From the NCBI GenBank assembly GCA_963638365.1, contig CAVHRK010000086.1, positions 1 through 15,863 on the forward strand: a stretch of 15,863 bases of DNA. Reading direction: 5' to 3'. The position numbers were made by a program, and so were the translations under genes. Shown in pieces: positions 1-6,524 of the stretch. Position 1 is the stretch's first letter; every line of letters begins with the position of its first letter. The DNA comes from Suilimivivens sp963638365. Lineage in GTDB: Bacteria > Bacillota > Clostridia > Lachnospirales > Lachnospiraceae. The notes under the pieces are model-generated. The model was given only the letters and a program-made list of their open reading frames with translations. It made no database searches and had not been told where the DNA came from.

Positions 1-1
1 C

Positions 2-613
2 TATGGCTTCGGTATGCCATCTATTAATGTGCAAGATATACTGCAATGTAGTCAGGATGAAGTGACATTAGTATTTAAACAAAAAGTTGTGCAGGGGTAT
101 CATCTTGAAATGTATGATTTTCCGTTTCCCAAATCGCTGATTTACAATGGAAAATATCATGGAGAGATAGGGATGACGTTGGCATATAATCCAATTGTAG
201 ATGAGCGATTCGGACGTGAATATTGTAGAATTAATATTGATGCAAGTTTTGGTACCTACAAATATGATGTTAATGGAAAAATAAAGTTTCATGGTTGTGT
301 ACCATTAGAAGCATCATGGGATGAAAGATATGAGCAGACCAGAGTTGAAAATGGCTTTAAATGGAGTCCAATTAAATCGTATTATCGAAAAATAAGTAAT
401 CAGGGTATCAAGGAGGAAGAGGGATGGAAAATCCGAATTGATATGAGTCCGAGAAATGGTATGATTGTTCCACCACAGGAGTTTGTGTTAATTGTTACAA
501 TTAGGGATCCTCAAGGAAATGATATATATACTGAAATGGTTAATGGGTTACGAGAAAAGGGATATGTTACGAATAATCTCGAAATTAAGCAGCAGATTCG
601 TCAAAGGCAATAA
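2..613 (+). CDS. S8 (subtilisin-like) peptidase, C-terminal part, gene starts outside window
   Basis: The reading frame is open from base 2 and begins YGFGMPSI, so the ATG at 14 is internal and the gene enters from the left. That motif resembles the GYG-P stretch that follows the catalytic Ser region in S8 peptidases. The next ~200 residues resemble the beta-rich C-terminal domain of large bacterial subtilases: a passage on the side-chain theme HLEMYDFPFPKSL, then IGMTLAYNPIVDERFGREY (compare the family pattern of VTLAYDPP...R..Y), and a late FVLIVTIRD strand. Subtilases with this tail are commonly encoded with an AAA ATPase in anti-phage operons (I recall the NCBI names IteS/IteA). The catalytic Asp/His/Ser and any ATPase gene would lie left of base 1, so activity cannot be judged. 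Family assignment is moderately secure; the defence role is inference from family. Confidence 0.65.
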   Translation, partial: YGFGMPSINVQDILQCSQDEVTLVFKQKVVQGYHLEMYDFPFPKSLIYNGKYHGEIGMTLAYNPIVDERFGREYCRINIDASFGTYKYDVNGKIKFHGCVPLEASWDERYEQTRVENGFKWSPIKSYYRKISNQGIKEEEGWKIRIDMSPRNGMIVPPQEFVLIVTIRDPQGNDIYTEMVNGLREKGYVTNNLEIKQQIRQRQ

Positions 614-630
614 TAGGCTTACTGAAAGGG

Positions 631-662
631 GTCTTTTGGTGTGTTAATATGCACCAAAAGAC
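631..662 (+). promoter_or_regulatory. 11-bp perfect hairpin in the intergenic leader
   Basis: Arms at 631-641 and 652-662 are perfectly complementary (gtcttttggtg / caccaaaagac) around a 10-nt loop. No U-run follows, so it is a poor intrinsic terminator. It lies 18 bases after the peptidase stop and 42 bases before the next start. It could be a processing or attenuation element. Confidence 0.5.
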
Positions 663-704
663 TTGATGAATGTAAGTGAACACCAAAGATTGGAGGTATG
701 AGGT

Positions 705-1613
705 ATGGCAAAAAAGATAATGTATGCAAAGTCAAATGTTGAAGGGGATAAGAAAGAGAAAATTTATTGTGGGGATTTAGACAAAAATGACTATGAAACC
801 AAATACAAAGGGCATTTGACTTGTATAAAGGGATGTCCGGCTAAAATCAAATTCACAGAAAGAAAAAATAATGTTAAATTCTTTAGCACATGGAATAAAG
901 AGGGGCACTTACACAAAGAAGGTTGTCCATATCATGTTGATTATAAGGGAAATATGGGAAGGAAAAAGCTCAGTGCTTATTATGAAAGCATAAAACTTAG
1001 TGAAGAAACTATTTTGCGCCGATTACAAAGAAAAATGGAAGGATTGCTTAGACAATATTCTGACGAAGATATGATTGATCCGCCAAATGGTAGTATGGAG
1101 GTCGATGTAATTGGCGAAGATGAAGCCGTAGTATTTGAAGGTGATGAAAATGGCAATACGAGTGAATATATGCCAAGAATTCAATATGAGGATGCTGAAT
1201 ATATAAGTACGGATGACATTGGATGTAGAAAATCGGTTTACGGATTTATAAGTAATGTTCAGTTAGAAGAGGATAAGAACAAGAAAAAATTTGCATATTT
1301 TAATTTGGCGACAAAGCATAGTACCGTAAACATTGCTTTCCCAGAGGCGTTTTATTCAAATGAACTGTCGGCTGGGATGGGAGAATTTGAAATATACATA
1401 TCAAAGGTAAAAGAATTAGTAGAAAAATACCCTGATAAAATTATGGTTATTGCATACGGAGATATAACTAAAAAGAAGAGGGATAAAAACGGAGTGAATG
1501 TTTCGGTTATTTCTCCAAATCGCATTTTGGTTAATAATAAAACATACAAGCAGATTGTATATGGAGAAATCGAAGTGATAAATGAAGTTATCAAGAAACT
1601 GGAACATATATGA
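705..1613 (+). CDS. Unknown 302-aa protein with N-terminal Cys/His cluster and OB-like C-terminal half
   Basis: I do not recognise a named family. The start is set by GGAGG at 692-696, 8 bases before ATG 705; the ATG at 698 is in another frame. The N-terminus carries C22, C40, C44, H68, H70, C74 and H77, a spacing fit for a zinc-binding module and loosely like the N-terminal zinc region of CoiA-like proteins. Residues 100-118 form a basic helix. Residues ~125-170 are acidic. Residues ~177-285 (VYGFISNV, FAYFNLATK, VNIAFPEAF, MVIAYGDIT, NRIL) have the rhythm of a nucleic-acid OB fold. No signal peptide or membrane segment is seen. It lies 91 bases after the S8 peptidase gene on the same strand and has the same AT-rich base use, so the two are probably co-transcribed. 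A DNA- or RNA-binding accessory of that system is inference only. Confidence 0.8.
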   Translation: MAKKIMYAKSNVEGDKKEKIYCGDLDKNDYETKYKGHLTCIKGCPAKIKFTERKNNVKFFSTWNKEGHLHKEGCPYHVDYKGNMGRKKLSAYYESIKLSEETILRRLQRKMEGLLRQYSDEDMIDPPNGSMEVDVIGEDEAVVFEGDENGNTSEYMPRIQYEDAEYISTDDIGCRKSVYGFISNVQLEEDKNKKKFAYFNLATKHSTVNIAFPEAFYSNELSAGMGEFEIYISKVKELVEKYPDKIMVIAYGDITKKKRDKNGVNVSVISPNRILVNNKTYKQIVYGEIEVINEVIKKLEHI

Positions 1614-1624
1614 TGCGGTGAAAA

Positions 1625-1669
1625 AAACATATCGGATACCGCCTAAAATTGAAGGTATCCGATATGTTT
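1625..1669. terminator. Bidirectional intrinsic terminator with 16-bp perfect stem
   Basis: Arms at 1625-1640 and 1654-1669 are perfectly complementary with a 13-base loop. An A-tract (1621-1627) precedes the left arm, giving a U-run on the minus strand; the right side ends in ttt. It lies between two convergent genes and should serve both, more strongly the minus-strand one. Confidence 0.85.
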
Positions 1670-1674
1670 ATGCA

Positions 1675-1914
1675 TTAAAATACTTCCAAACTATCCTCTG
1701 CATCCACCCATGCCTGCATCTCGCCATCGAGAGCAAGCCGGGCATATTCCAGCGGATTGTCAATCGCCAAAGCATTCAGACAGCGTTGGGAATTAGGTGT
1801 GGTCCGTATCCCGGATTCTGCTTGATTGCAATCAATCCGGAGGATGTAGCCGTTATAGTGGTTAATGTCGATGCTGTTATGCATCGGGGTGTATTCTGCG
1901 TGTATCAATTTCAT
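1675..1914 (-). CDS. DUF6061-like small protein, 79 aa
   Basis: The start chosen is ATG at 1914-1912, because AAAGGA lies upstream (complement of 1921-1928) and because the protein then begins MKLIHAEYTP. This resembles the short Firmicute proteins annotated DUF6061, which run MKLI..Y...T.SI....DG..I.IDC and end with N.PL.YA.L.L.G....W. Here the matching parts are SIDINHYNGYILRIDC (residues 14-29), then NPLEYARLALDGEMQAWV (53-70). The frame continues upstream to 2049, but those residues have no family similarity and no ribosome binding site. Function of the family is unknown. It is a single-gene unit, convergent with the Cys/His-cluster gene and sharing its terminator. Such proteins are common in Firmicute mobile and accessory regions, which agrees with the surroundings. 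Confidence 0.7.
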   Translation of the reverse strand: MKLIHAEYTPMHNSIDINHYNGYILRIDCNQAESGIRTTPNSQRCLNALAIDNPLEYARLALDGEMQAWVDAEDSLEVF

Positions 1915-1948
1915 TGTTATCAGTCCTTTTAGTTGAATTGGAGGTAAA

Positions 1949-1962
1949 AAGCCCATGGGCTT
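1949..1962. promoter_or_regulatory. 14-bp perfect palindrome in the leader of the DUF6061-like gene
   Basis: The sequence aagcccatgggctt is its own reverse complement. It lies 35 bases upstream of the minus-strand start codon and downstream of the proposed promoter, where an operator or an mRNA element would sit. Function is not known. Confidence 0.4.
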
Positions 1963-1993
1963 ATTTTGGACTTGAAAAACTTTCGAAATAGAT

Positions 1994-2023
1994 ATAATAA
2001 TCACAAAATGTACCATTTTACAA
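1994..2023 (-). promoter_or_regulatory. Possible sigma-A promoter for the DUF6061-like gene
   Basis: Read on the minus strand, TTGTAA (complement of 2018-2023) is followed after 18 bases by TATTAT (complement of 1994-1999). This would give a leader of about 70 bases containing the palindrome at 1949-1962. The match is fair in a very AT-rich background, so chance is possible. Confidence 0.35.
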
Positions 2024-2341
2024 AATAAAACATCACTAGAAATATCCAAAACAATACAAGATGTGATATTAACAGTTGTGTTGCTACTATTATCGAGTAA
2101 TCCAGTAAAATCAAGGATTTCAAGTCTTTGAAATATGGATTTTGCAACAGATTTGTGAAGCGTAATGCTATTTCATGTTGTATGATGCACAAATAAAATT
2201 ATGAATACAAATCCCATTTCATAAAATTATGCATTCAAGGACACTTTCTTGTATTGTAGTCAGAAATTACGAAGATAGAATACAGCAGTATGAAATACAC
2301 ACCCATATTTGTATTTGATATCATACTATACATAATATTAG
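2024..2341. other. Gene-poor AT-rich stretch with small inverted and direct repeats
   Basis: No credible gene is seen. A 63-codon hydrophobic frame on the minus strand has no ribosome binding site. Structure present: a hairpin at 2107-2143 (outer arms aaaatc/gatttt, inner arms atttcaa/ttgaaat); a direct repeat ataaaattatg at 2193-2203 and 2221-2231; and an imperfect hairpin at 2287-2327 with arms agtatg/catact and aaatac/gtattt. These may be relics of inserted DNA or untranslated RNA structure. Confidence 0.4.
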
Positions 2342-2370
2342 TTGATAATTTTATGTAAATTAAATATATT
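2342..2370 (+). promoter_or_regulatory. Sigma-A promoter for the AbrB-type gene
   Basis: TTGATA at 2342-2347 and TATATT at 2365-2370 are separated by the optimal 17 bases. Transcription would start near 2377, about 35 bases before the start codon. Confidence 0.6.
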
Positions 2371-2412
2371 ATTCGTGTAAGGAATGCATTGTTTTTGAAA
2401 AGAGGAGTTTAT

Positions 2413-2675
2413 ATGGAATTAGCAAAAGTAACCTCCAAAGGACAAGTGACAATACCTATCGAAATTCGTAAAAACTTGGTATTAAGAATGGAGATAAAAT
2501 TCTGTTTGTGGAAGAGGCTGGAAAAATTTATATATCGAATTCTTCCATGGATGCATTACGTGAAGCACAGAGAGCATTTGCAGGAGAGGTAGAAAGACTT
2601 GGGTTTCATGATGACAATGATGTAATGGAAATGATTAAAGAGCTTAGGAAAGAAAGCGTGTTAAATAAAGCGTGA
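2413..2675 (+). pseudogene. AbrB/MazE-type antitoxin gene, frameshifted
   Basis: Start is ATG 2413 behind AGAGGAG. Residues 1-20 read MELAKVTSKGQVTIPIEIRK, the classic SpoVT/AbrB swapped-hairpin DNA-binding motif. The frame is then lost at the A run 2470-2474. Adding one base there restores KKLGIKNGDKILFVEEAGK, exactly the family pattern, and the second frame runs on without interruption to a TGA at 2673-2675, giving an intact-looking ~87-residue antitoxin. As sequenced, translation in the first frame stops at 2592 with a nonsense tail. No PIN-domain or other toxin gene follows: a terminator begins 10 bases later, so it was already an orphan antitoxin. A homopolymer sequencing error, phase variation or a true pseudogene are all possible. 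Confidence 0.8.
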
Positions 2676-2685
2676 TAGAAATTGT

Positions 2686-2720
2686 CTGGAGAGTGTTTAC
2701 ACTCTTCCGGGTATTTTTTT
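2686..2720 (+). terminator. Intrinsic terminator after the AbrB-type gene
   Basis: The stem ggagagtg / cactcttc (2688-2695 with 2700-2707, one G-U pair) has a ttta tetraloop and is followed by a seven-T run at 2714-2720. Confidence 0.85.
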
Positions 2721-2737
2721 GCATATCTGAATCATAT

Positions 2738-2766
2738 TGAAACCAAAATGCGGTAATACACGTCTA
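2738..2766 (+). promoter_or_regulatory. ECF-type promoter, probably autoregulatory
   Basis: TGAAAC at 2738-2743 and CGTCTA at 2761-2766 are separated by 17 bases. This is the classic ECF sigma -35/-10 pair (compare SigW/SigV-type TGAAAC and CGTC). It sits about 65 bases before the ECF sigma gene, so the operon is probably positively autoregulated by its own product. I found no second clear copy in the window. Confidence 0.75.
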
Positions 2767-2831
2767 ATGTATGTAAAGCGAAGGAAAGGGCGTTTTACCT
2801 TAGAATTACATATACGCGCGTAGGAGAAAAA

Positions 2832-3338
2832 ATGAATAACGAAAAAATATTTTTAGTCAAACGAGCACAAAGGCGTGATAAAGAAGCTTTTTGCAAATTG
2901 ATAAACTTGCATATGAAAGATATGTATCGTACTGCAATCGCGATTCTGGCCAATGAAGAAGATGCGGGGGATGCGATGCAGGATACCATATTATCGTGTT
3001 GGGAAAAGATAGACACATTGAAGAAAGCACAGTACTTTAAAACCTGGCTTACCAGAATACTGATCAATCATTGTTATGATATTTTGAGACAAAAAACCGT
3101 TTATGTAGACTTGGATCAATGTGAAGAAGTATCAAAATATGATGAATATAATGTGGAATTTAAGGAAGCACTGAGGTCTTTGGATGAAAGATATCGTCTG
3201 CCAATGGAATTGTTCTATGGACAGGGATATAAAGTGAAAGAAATAGCAGATCTTACATCTTTGCCGCAAAACACGATAAAAACATATCTGTCAAGAGGAA
3301 GAAAGCAGCTTGCAAAATATTACAGAGCGGAGGTTTAA
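2832..3338 (+). CDS. ECF-family RNA polymerase sigma factor
   Basis: This 168-residue protein has only sigma regions 2 and 4, the ECF layout. Region 2 spans about residues 20-87 (AFCKLINLHMKDMYRTAIAI, then EEDAGDAMQDTILSCWEKI and FKTWLTRILINHCYDILR, the -10-binding and core-binding part). Region 4 spans about 111-164 (ALRSLDERYRLPMELFYGQG, then the helix-turn-helix KVKEIADLTSLPQNTIKTYL and SRGRKQL). The start has TAGGAG at 2820-2825. The next gene encodes a DUF4179 membrane protein beginning four bases after this stop, the usual anti-sigma partner, so the factor should be held inactive at the membrane until an envelope signal arrives. The upstream ECF promoter suggests autoregulation. Closest by layout to SigV-like envelope-stress factors, but the signal is unknown. 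Confidence 0.93.
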   Translation: MNNEKIFLVKRAQRRDKEAFCKLINLHMKDMYRTAIAILANEEDAGDAMQDTILSCWEKIDTLKKAQYFKTWLTRILINHCYDILRQKTVYVDLDQCEEVSKYDEYNVEFKEALRSLDERYRLPMELFYGQGYKVKEIADLTSLPQNTIKTYLSRGRKQLAKYYRAEV

Positions 3339-3342
3339 TGTG

Positions 3343-4452
3343 ATGGAAGAAAAATTATTACCGGAAGAAATTGAATTATCAGAAGTCGTATTAAGCAAAA
3401 CCAATCATGCCTTTGATTTGATCAGACAGGAGGATTGTGTTGCTATGAAAAAAAGAAACAATAGAAGATGGAAAGTTCAGGTTGCTGCAATTGTGGGTGT
3501 GTGTTTATTGGGGGTCAGCAGTATCAGTGTCGCTGCCGCAATTCATCATTATTGGGGTAGGGGAATGAATGGTAATATACAGGCCGATGTTATCCAGCAA
3601 CAGGTGCTTACGGATAATGGCATTGCCGAAGTTTATCCGGAAAAAGAAGATTATGAAGCATTAAAAGTTACACAGAATGGTGTAACAGTCGCGCCCCATA
3701 CGGTTATTGTTGATGAGCGGTTTGCATATATGTCGTTTACCATCTCCGGATACAGCCTGGAAGAGGGAAAAGAACCGGGATTTGAGGACGTAAGGGTTGA
3801 TTCCGGGACAACAAATTTGGACATGTTTGGTTCTATGTATGATGGAATCATGTCGGATGAGTATGGCTCACCTGTTTATGAAGACGGAAGCGCAATTCAG
3901 TTTACAGAGGATGGGGAAGTTATTAGTCACTATTTTGACGAAAACGGGGACCTGGAATATATCATAAAAACATTTGTTTCGGATGAAAAAGACACCATTT
4001 TAGGAAAGACGGTAAAAGTAAAATTTGAAAACTTAGGAACCTTGTATAAAACAGAGTTTACCAGTGATAAAGACGGGGTATGGGAATTTGAAATGAAGCT
4101 TCCGAATGTCAGCTCCGCAGAATATTTTGATCTGAATAAAACGTTGGATGGAACGAGTTTTACCGTTTTGGATGCGGAAATTTCACCGATATCCATGAAA
4201 GTAAACTACACAACCTCTGCCAAACCGGAAATGAGTGAAGATGAGATAGGAGTTCCGGAAGTTAAGGGAGTAATTTTAAAAGATGGAACACGTATTCCAT
4301 ACCTGACAGATGGAGGAAGTGTTGGCTATACAGATGATACGCATGCATATAATATTTTTGGATATGACCGGGTTATTGATGTGGATGAGGTGCAATCTTT
4401 ATTGATTCTGGTAAAGCCGGGAGAGGAGCCTGTCACGGTAGATATCCGCTAA
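3343..4452 (+). CDS. DUF4179-type membrane anti-sigma factor
   Basis: The 369-residue protein is read from ATG 3343; GTG 3340 is an equally spaced alternative behind GGAGG 3329-3333. Residues 1-43 are cytoplasmic and would bind the sigma factor, ending in a basic KKRNNRRWK. One membrane helix follows at about 45-66 (VQVAAIVGVCLLGVSSISVAAAI). Residues ~70-369 would lie outside the cell and are rich in acidic and beta-forming residues with no catalytic motif I recognise. This layout is that of DUF4179 proteins, which follow ECF sigma genes in Firmicutes. It is translationally tied to the sigma gene. Release may come by regulated proteolysis or ligand-driven change, as in RsiV/RsiW-type systems; that is inference. 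A terminator follows, so sigma and anti-sigma form a two-gene operon. Confidence 0.85.
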   Translation: MEEKLLPEEIELSEVVLSKTNHAFDLIRQEDCVAMKKRNNRRWKVQVAAIVGVCLLGVSSISVAAAIHHYWGRGMNGNIQADVIQQQVLTDNGIAEVYPEKEDYEALKVTQNGVTVAPHTVIVDERFAYMSFTISGYSLEEGKEPGFEDVRVDSGTTNLDMFGSMYDGIMSDEYGSPVYEDGSAIQFTEDGEVISHYFDENGDLEYIIKTFVSDEKDTILGKTVKVKFENLGTLYKTEFTSDKDGVWEFEMKLPNVSSAEYFDLNKTLDGTSFTVLDAEISPISMKVNYTTSAKPEMSEDEIGVPEVKGVILKDGTRIPYLTDGGSVGYTDDTHAYNIFGYDRVIDVDEVQSLLILVKPGEEPVTVDIR

Positions 4453-4542
4453 AGAAGTAAAACACAAATTCCAGATGGAGTTGCCAGAGCTAATTAATAA
4501 AACATTGGATAAAAAAAGTAAAAATAGATCATGTTTCAAGTA

Positions 4543-4577
4543 AAAAAGGGGCTGTAAAATAAGTCCCTTTTTCTATT
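4543..4577 (+). terminator. Intrinsic terminator after the sigma/anti-sigma operon
   Basis: Arms aaaaaggg (4543-4550) and cccttttt (4565-4572) pair around a 14-base loop, and the right arm itself supplies the U-run, continuing ctattt. It isolates the operon from the PadR unit. Confidence 0.75.
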
Positions 4578-4630
4578 TACAGCAAAATTTATCTGGTAAG
4601 TACAAAAGGGTCTATTTGGAAAACTCATGC

Positions 4631-4659
4631 TTGACATATATAGACAATCTATCTATACT
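4631..4659 (+). promoter_or_regulatory. Near-consensus sigma-A promoter of the PadR operon
   Basis: TTGACA at 4631-4636 is a perfect -35. TATACT at 4654-4659 is one base off the -10 consensus, with the ideal 17-base spacer. Such a strong promoter implies that control is by repression, in line with the palindromes laid over it. Confidence 0.88.
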
Positions 4660-4686
4660 ATAGATGACCGATATATAGATTATCTA
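4640..4686. promoter_or_regulatory. Three palindromic operators, probable PadR binding sites
   Basis: Three related palindromes share the core TAGAT/ATCTA. They are 4640-4652 (ATAGA, 3-base gap, TCTAT), between -35 and -10; 4651-4665 (ATCTATA, C, TATAGAT), covering the -10; and 4676-4686 (TAGAT, T, ATCTA), in the leader. Centre-to-centre distances are about 12 and 23 bases, so the sites would lie on similar faces of the helix. Autorepression by the PadR protein encoded just downstream is the natural reading. Confidence 0.65.
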
Positions 4687-4703
4687 CATAAGGAGGATTC
4701 ACT

Positions 4704-5033
4704 ATGGCGATTGATAAGTCGTTAATGTCTGGAAGTATGACTATGCTTATACTCAGACTGCTTGCGGAAAAGGATATGTATGGTTACGAAATGATTGATA
4801 CATTGCGGAAAAAATCCTGCAATGTGTTTGAACTGAAAGCGGGAACGCTATATCCATTATTGCATGGACTGGAGGAGAAAGGCCTGCTTAACGTATATGA
4901 GCAGGAATATGCAGGAAAGACGAGGAAGTATTACAGTATTACGAAAGAGGGACGGGCCTTGCTGGCTGCGAAGCAGGAAGAATGGAAGGAATATCAGTCC
5001 GCGGTAGCGAATGTCCTTGCAATGGGGGTGTAG
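4704..5033 (+). CDS. PadR-family transcriptional repressor
   Basis: A 109-residue protein that is essentially one winged helix-turn-helix. Its family marks are MLILRLLAEKDMYGYEMIDTL (residues 14-34), then FELKAGTLYPLLHGLEEKGL (42-61), the recognition region, and the wing GKTRKYYSITKEGRALL (71-87), followed by a short dimerisation helix. This is the short PadR-s2 form. A textbook AAGGAGG at 4690-4696 precedes the ATG by 7 bases. The next gene starts two bases after the stop and encodes a HAAS/permease-prefix membrane protein. That pairing is recurrent in Firmicutes, where the PadR protein controls its membrane partner. Probably autorepressed through the palindromes at 4640-4686. The inducer is unknown. 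Confidence 0.93.
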   Translation: MAIDKSLMSGSMTMLILRLLAEKDMYGYEMIDTLRKKSCNVFELKAGTLYPLLHGLEEKGLLNVYEQEYAGKTRKYYSITKEGRALLAAKQEEWKEYQSAVANVLAMGV

Positions 5034-5035
5034 GC

Positions 5036-6415
5036 ATGGAACAATATTTGGAAAAACTGTTATCACAGATCCGGTGTAAGAAAGCAAGACCCTACATTGC
5101 CGAGGAGATCAGGGACCATATGGAGAGTCAGATCGAGGATAATATGGCGCATGGAATGACATACGAAGAAGCGGAAAGGAACGCAGTTGCGGATATGGGT
5201 GATCCGGTTACAACTGGTATTTCTTTGGATAAAATCCATAAGCCGCAGTTTGCGTGGAAATTGCTTATTATTGTTGGAATCTTAAGCCTGCTTGGAATTT
5301 TATTACAGCAATCCATTCTTTATCAGAGTGGCTATCACAATCTGGAACCATATATGCAGGAGATATACCGGCTGGAAAGTGAAGGCTTTGCTTATTCTGT
5401 TTTGTATGGATTTATCTTCATGTGCGGGATTTACTTTGTGGATTATACGGTCATTGCCAAATATTCGAAGATCATCGGTTGGTTTATTATTTCTATGGGA
5501 ATTTTATTGCTGGCCGGTTTCTTTGGCGGTGATATCAATGGAGGGCGATATAGCATCGGATTCGGAATGTTCAGGATTTCTGCAGTTTCGCTGATGATGT
5601 TTTATGTGCCCGTTTATGGAGCCATTTTATATAAATACAGAGATGGCGGGCCTGCTGCATTGTTAAAAGCGATTGTCTGGCTCATAGTTCCGGTTTTTAT
5701 TACGTTCCGGATACCGAGTCTTGTTGGGGCAATGATTATACTGATCAGTATGCTGGTTCAGCTTACCGCAGCAATTTTAAAAGGATGGTTTCACGTACCG
5801 GTGAAAAAGACACTGGCGGGGTTATGGAGTATTTTCCTGATTTTACCGGCTGTTGCACTAGCTGGAATGTACCTGTTTCATTGGCTGGCAGAATATCAGG
5901 AAGAACGGATCCGGGCTTTTCTGACTGGTTCGGGAGATGGATTTTATCTTACCTCGGTGCTTCGGGCATTGAACCAAGGAATCTTACCTGTTGGTAATAG
6001 TGGAAACGATGTGTTTGGCAGTCTGCCGGAGTTTAACAGCGATTACATTTTTTCATATATTCTGAACAGTTATGGAAGCATTGCCGGGATTCTTGTTGTT
6101 GCTGTTTTGGCGGTACTTGTGATGTTCATTTTCGGAGCAGCGATCAAACAGAAAAATGAACTTGGCATGGTCATGGGATTTGGATGCGGTATGCTTCTGT
6201 TATTAAATATTGTGGCAAATATATCAGGTGCTTTGGGACTTGTTCCACCGGCGGCATCTTTCCTGCCTTTTCTGTCGGTTGGCAGAAGTAATATTTTACT
6301 ATGCTATGGTCTGGTTGGAATGACTCTGAGCATTTACCGCTATAAGGATGTGTATCCTAAGAAAATCAGGGTATCACAGATTGCATTGCAGAAGAAATTT
6401 ACAATAAATATGTAA
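5036..6415 (+). CDS. HAAS/permease-prefix protein fused to an FtsW/RodA/SpoVE-like membrane domain
   Basis: A 459-residue membrane protein. The start is ATG 5036, two bases after the PadR stop, with GGGGGTG upstream. Residues 1-66 (LLSQIRCKKARPYIAEEIRD, later EEAERNAVADMGDPV) are the helical HAAS/permease-prefix domain that accompanies PadR genes. From residue 72 there are about nine to ten hydrophobic helices. The C-terminal half has SEDS-family marks: RIPSLVGAMIILISML (225-240), RIRAFL...DGFYLTSVLRAL (291-312), the LPEFNSDYIFSYI motif (330-342), and LGLVPPAASFLPFLSVGRSN (400-419). The family polymerises peptidoglycan glycan strands. Here the usual DPxGSGY segment is shortened to TGSGDGFY, so the catalytic Asp six residues before Tyr is absent (D301 is displaced). 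It may be a non-catalytic or altered relative. Co-transcribed with the PadR gene. Confidence 0.82.
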   Translation: MEQYLEKLLSQIRCKKARPYIAEEIRDHMESQIEDNMAHGMTYEEAERNAVADMGDPVTTGISLDKIHKPQFAWKLLIIVGILSLLGILLQQSILYQSGYHNLEPYMQEIYRLESEGFAYSVLYGFIFMCGIYFVDYTVIAKYSKIIGWFIISMGILLLAGFFGGDINGGRYSIGFGMFRISAVSLMMFYVPVYGAILYKYRDGGPAALLKAIVWLIVPVFITFRIPSLVGAMIILISMLVQLTAAILKGWFHVPVKKTLAGLWSIFLILPAVALAGMYLFHWLAEYQEERIRAFLTGSGDGFYLTSVLRALNQGILPVGNSGNDVFGSLPEFNSDYIFSYILNSYGSIAGILVVAVLAVLVMFIFGAAIKQKNELGMVMGFGCGMLLLLNIVANISGALGLVPPAASFLPFLSVGRSNILLCYGLVGMTLSIYRYKDVYPKKIRVSQIALQKKFTINM

Positions 6416-6436
6416 GGGGTGTCACGAAAGCCCCTT
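6414..6436 (+). terminator. Weak hairpin overlapping the stop of the FtsW-like gene
   Basis: Arms aagggg (6414-6419) and cccctt (6431-6436) pair around 11 bases, followed by only tgtatt. It is a possible weak terminator. No convincing promoter was found between it and the methyltransferase gene, so read-through is plausible. Confidence 0.4.
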
Positions 6437-6524
6437 GTATTAATGCAAAACTATGATAAACTATTTATGGGTTAGAAAAAGCTAACTACATAAGGAAGAA
6501 GCGCGGAAGGAGAATCGTAAAATC

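Noticed and set aside
2001..2192. 63-codon hydrophobic frame on the minus strand
   Set aside because: The AT-rich background makes hydrophobic frames by chance; no ribosome binding site and no recognisable family.
2413..2675. Programmed frameshift in the AbrB-type gene
   Set aside because: Five A residues without a following stimulatory structure or slippery heptamer; AbrB proteins are not known to be made this way.
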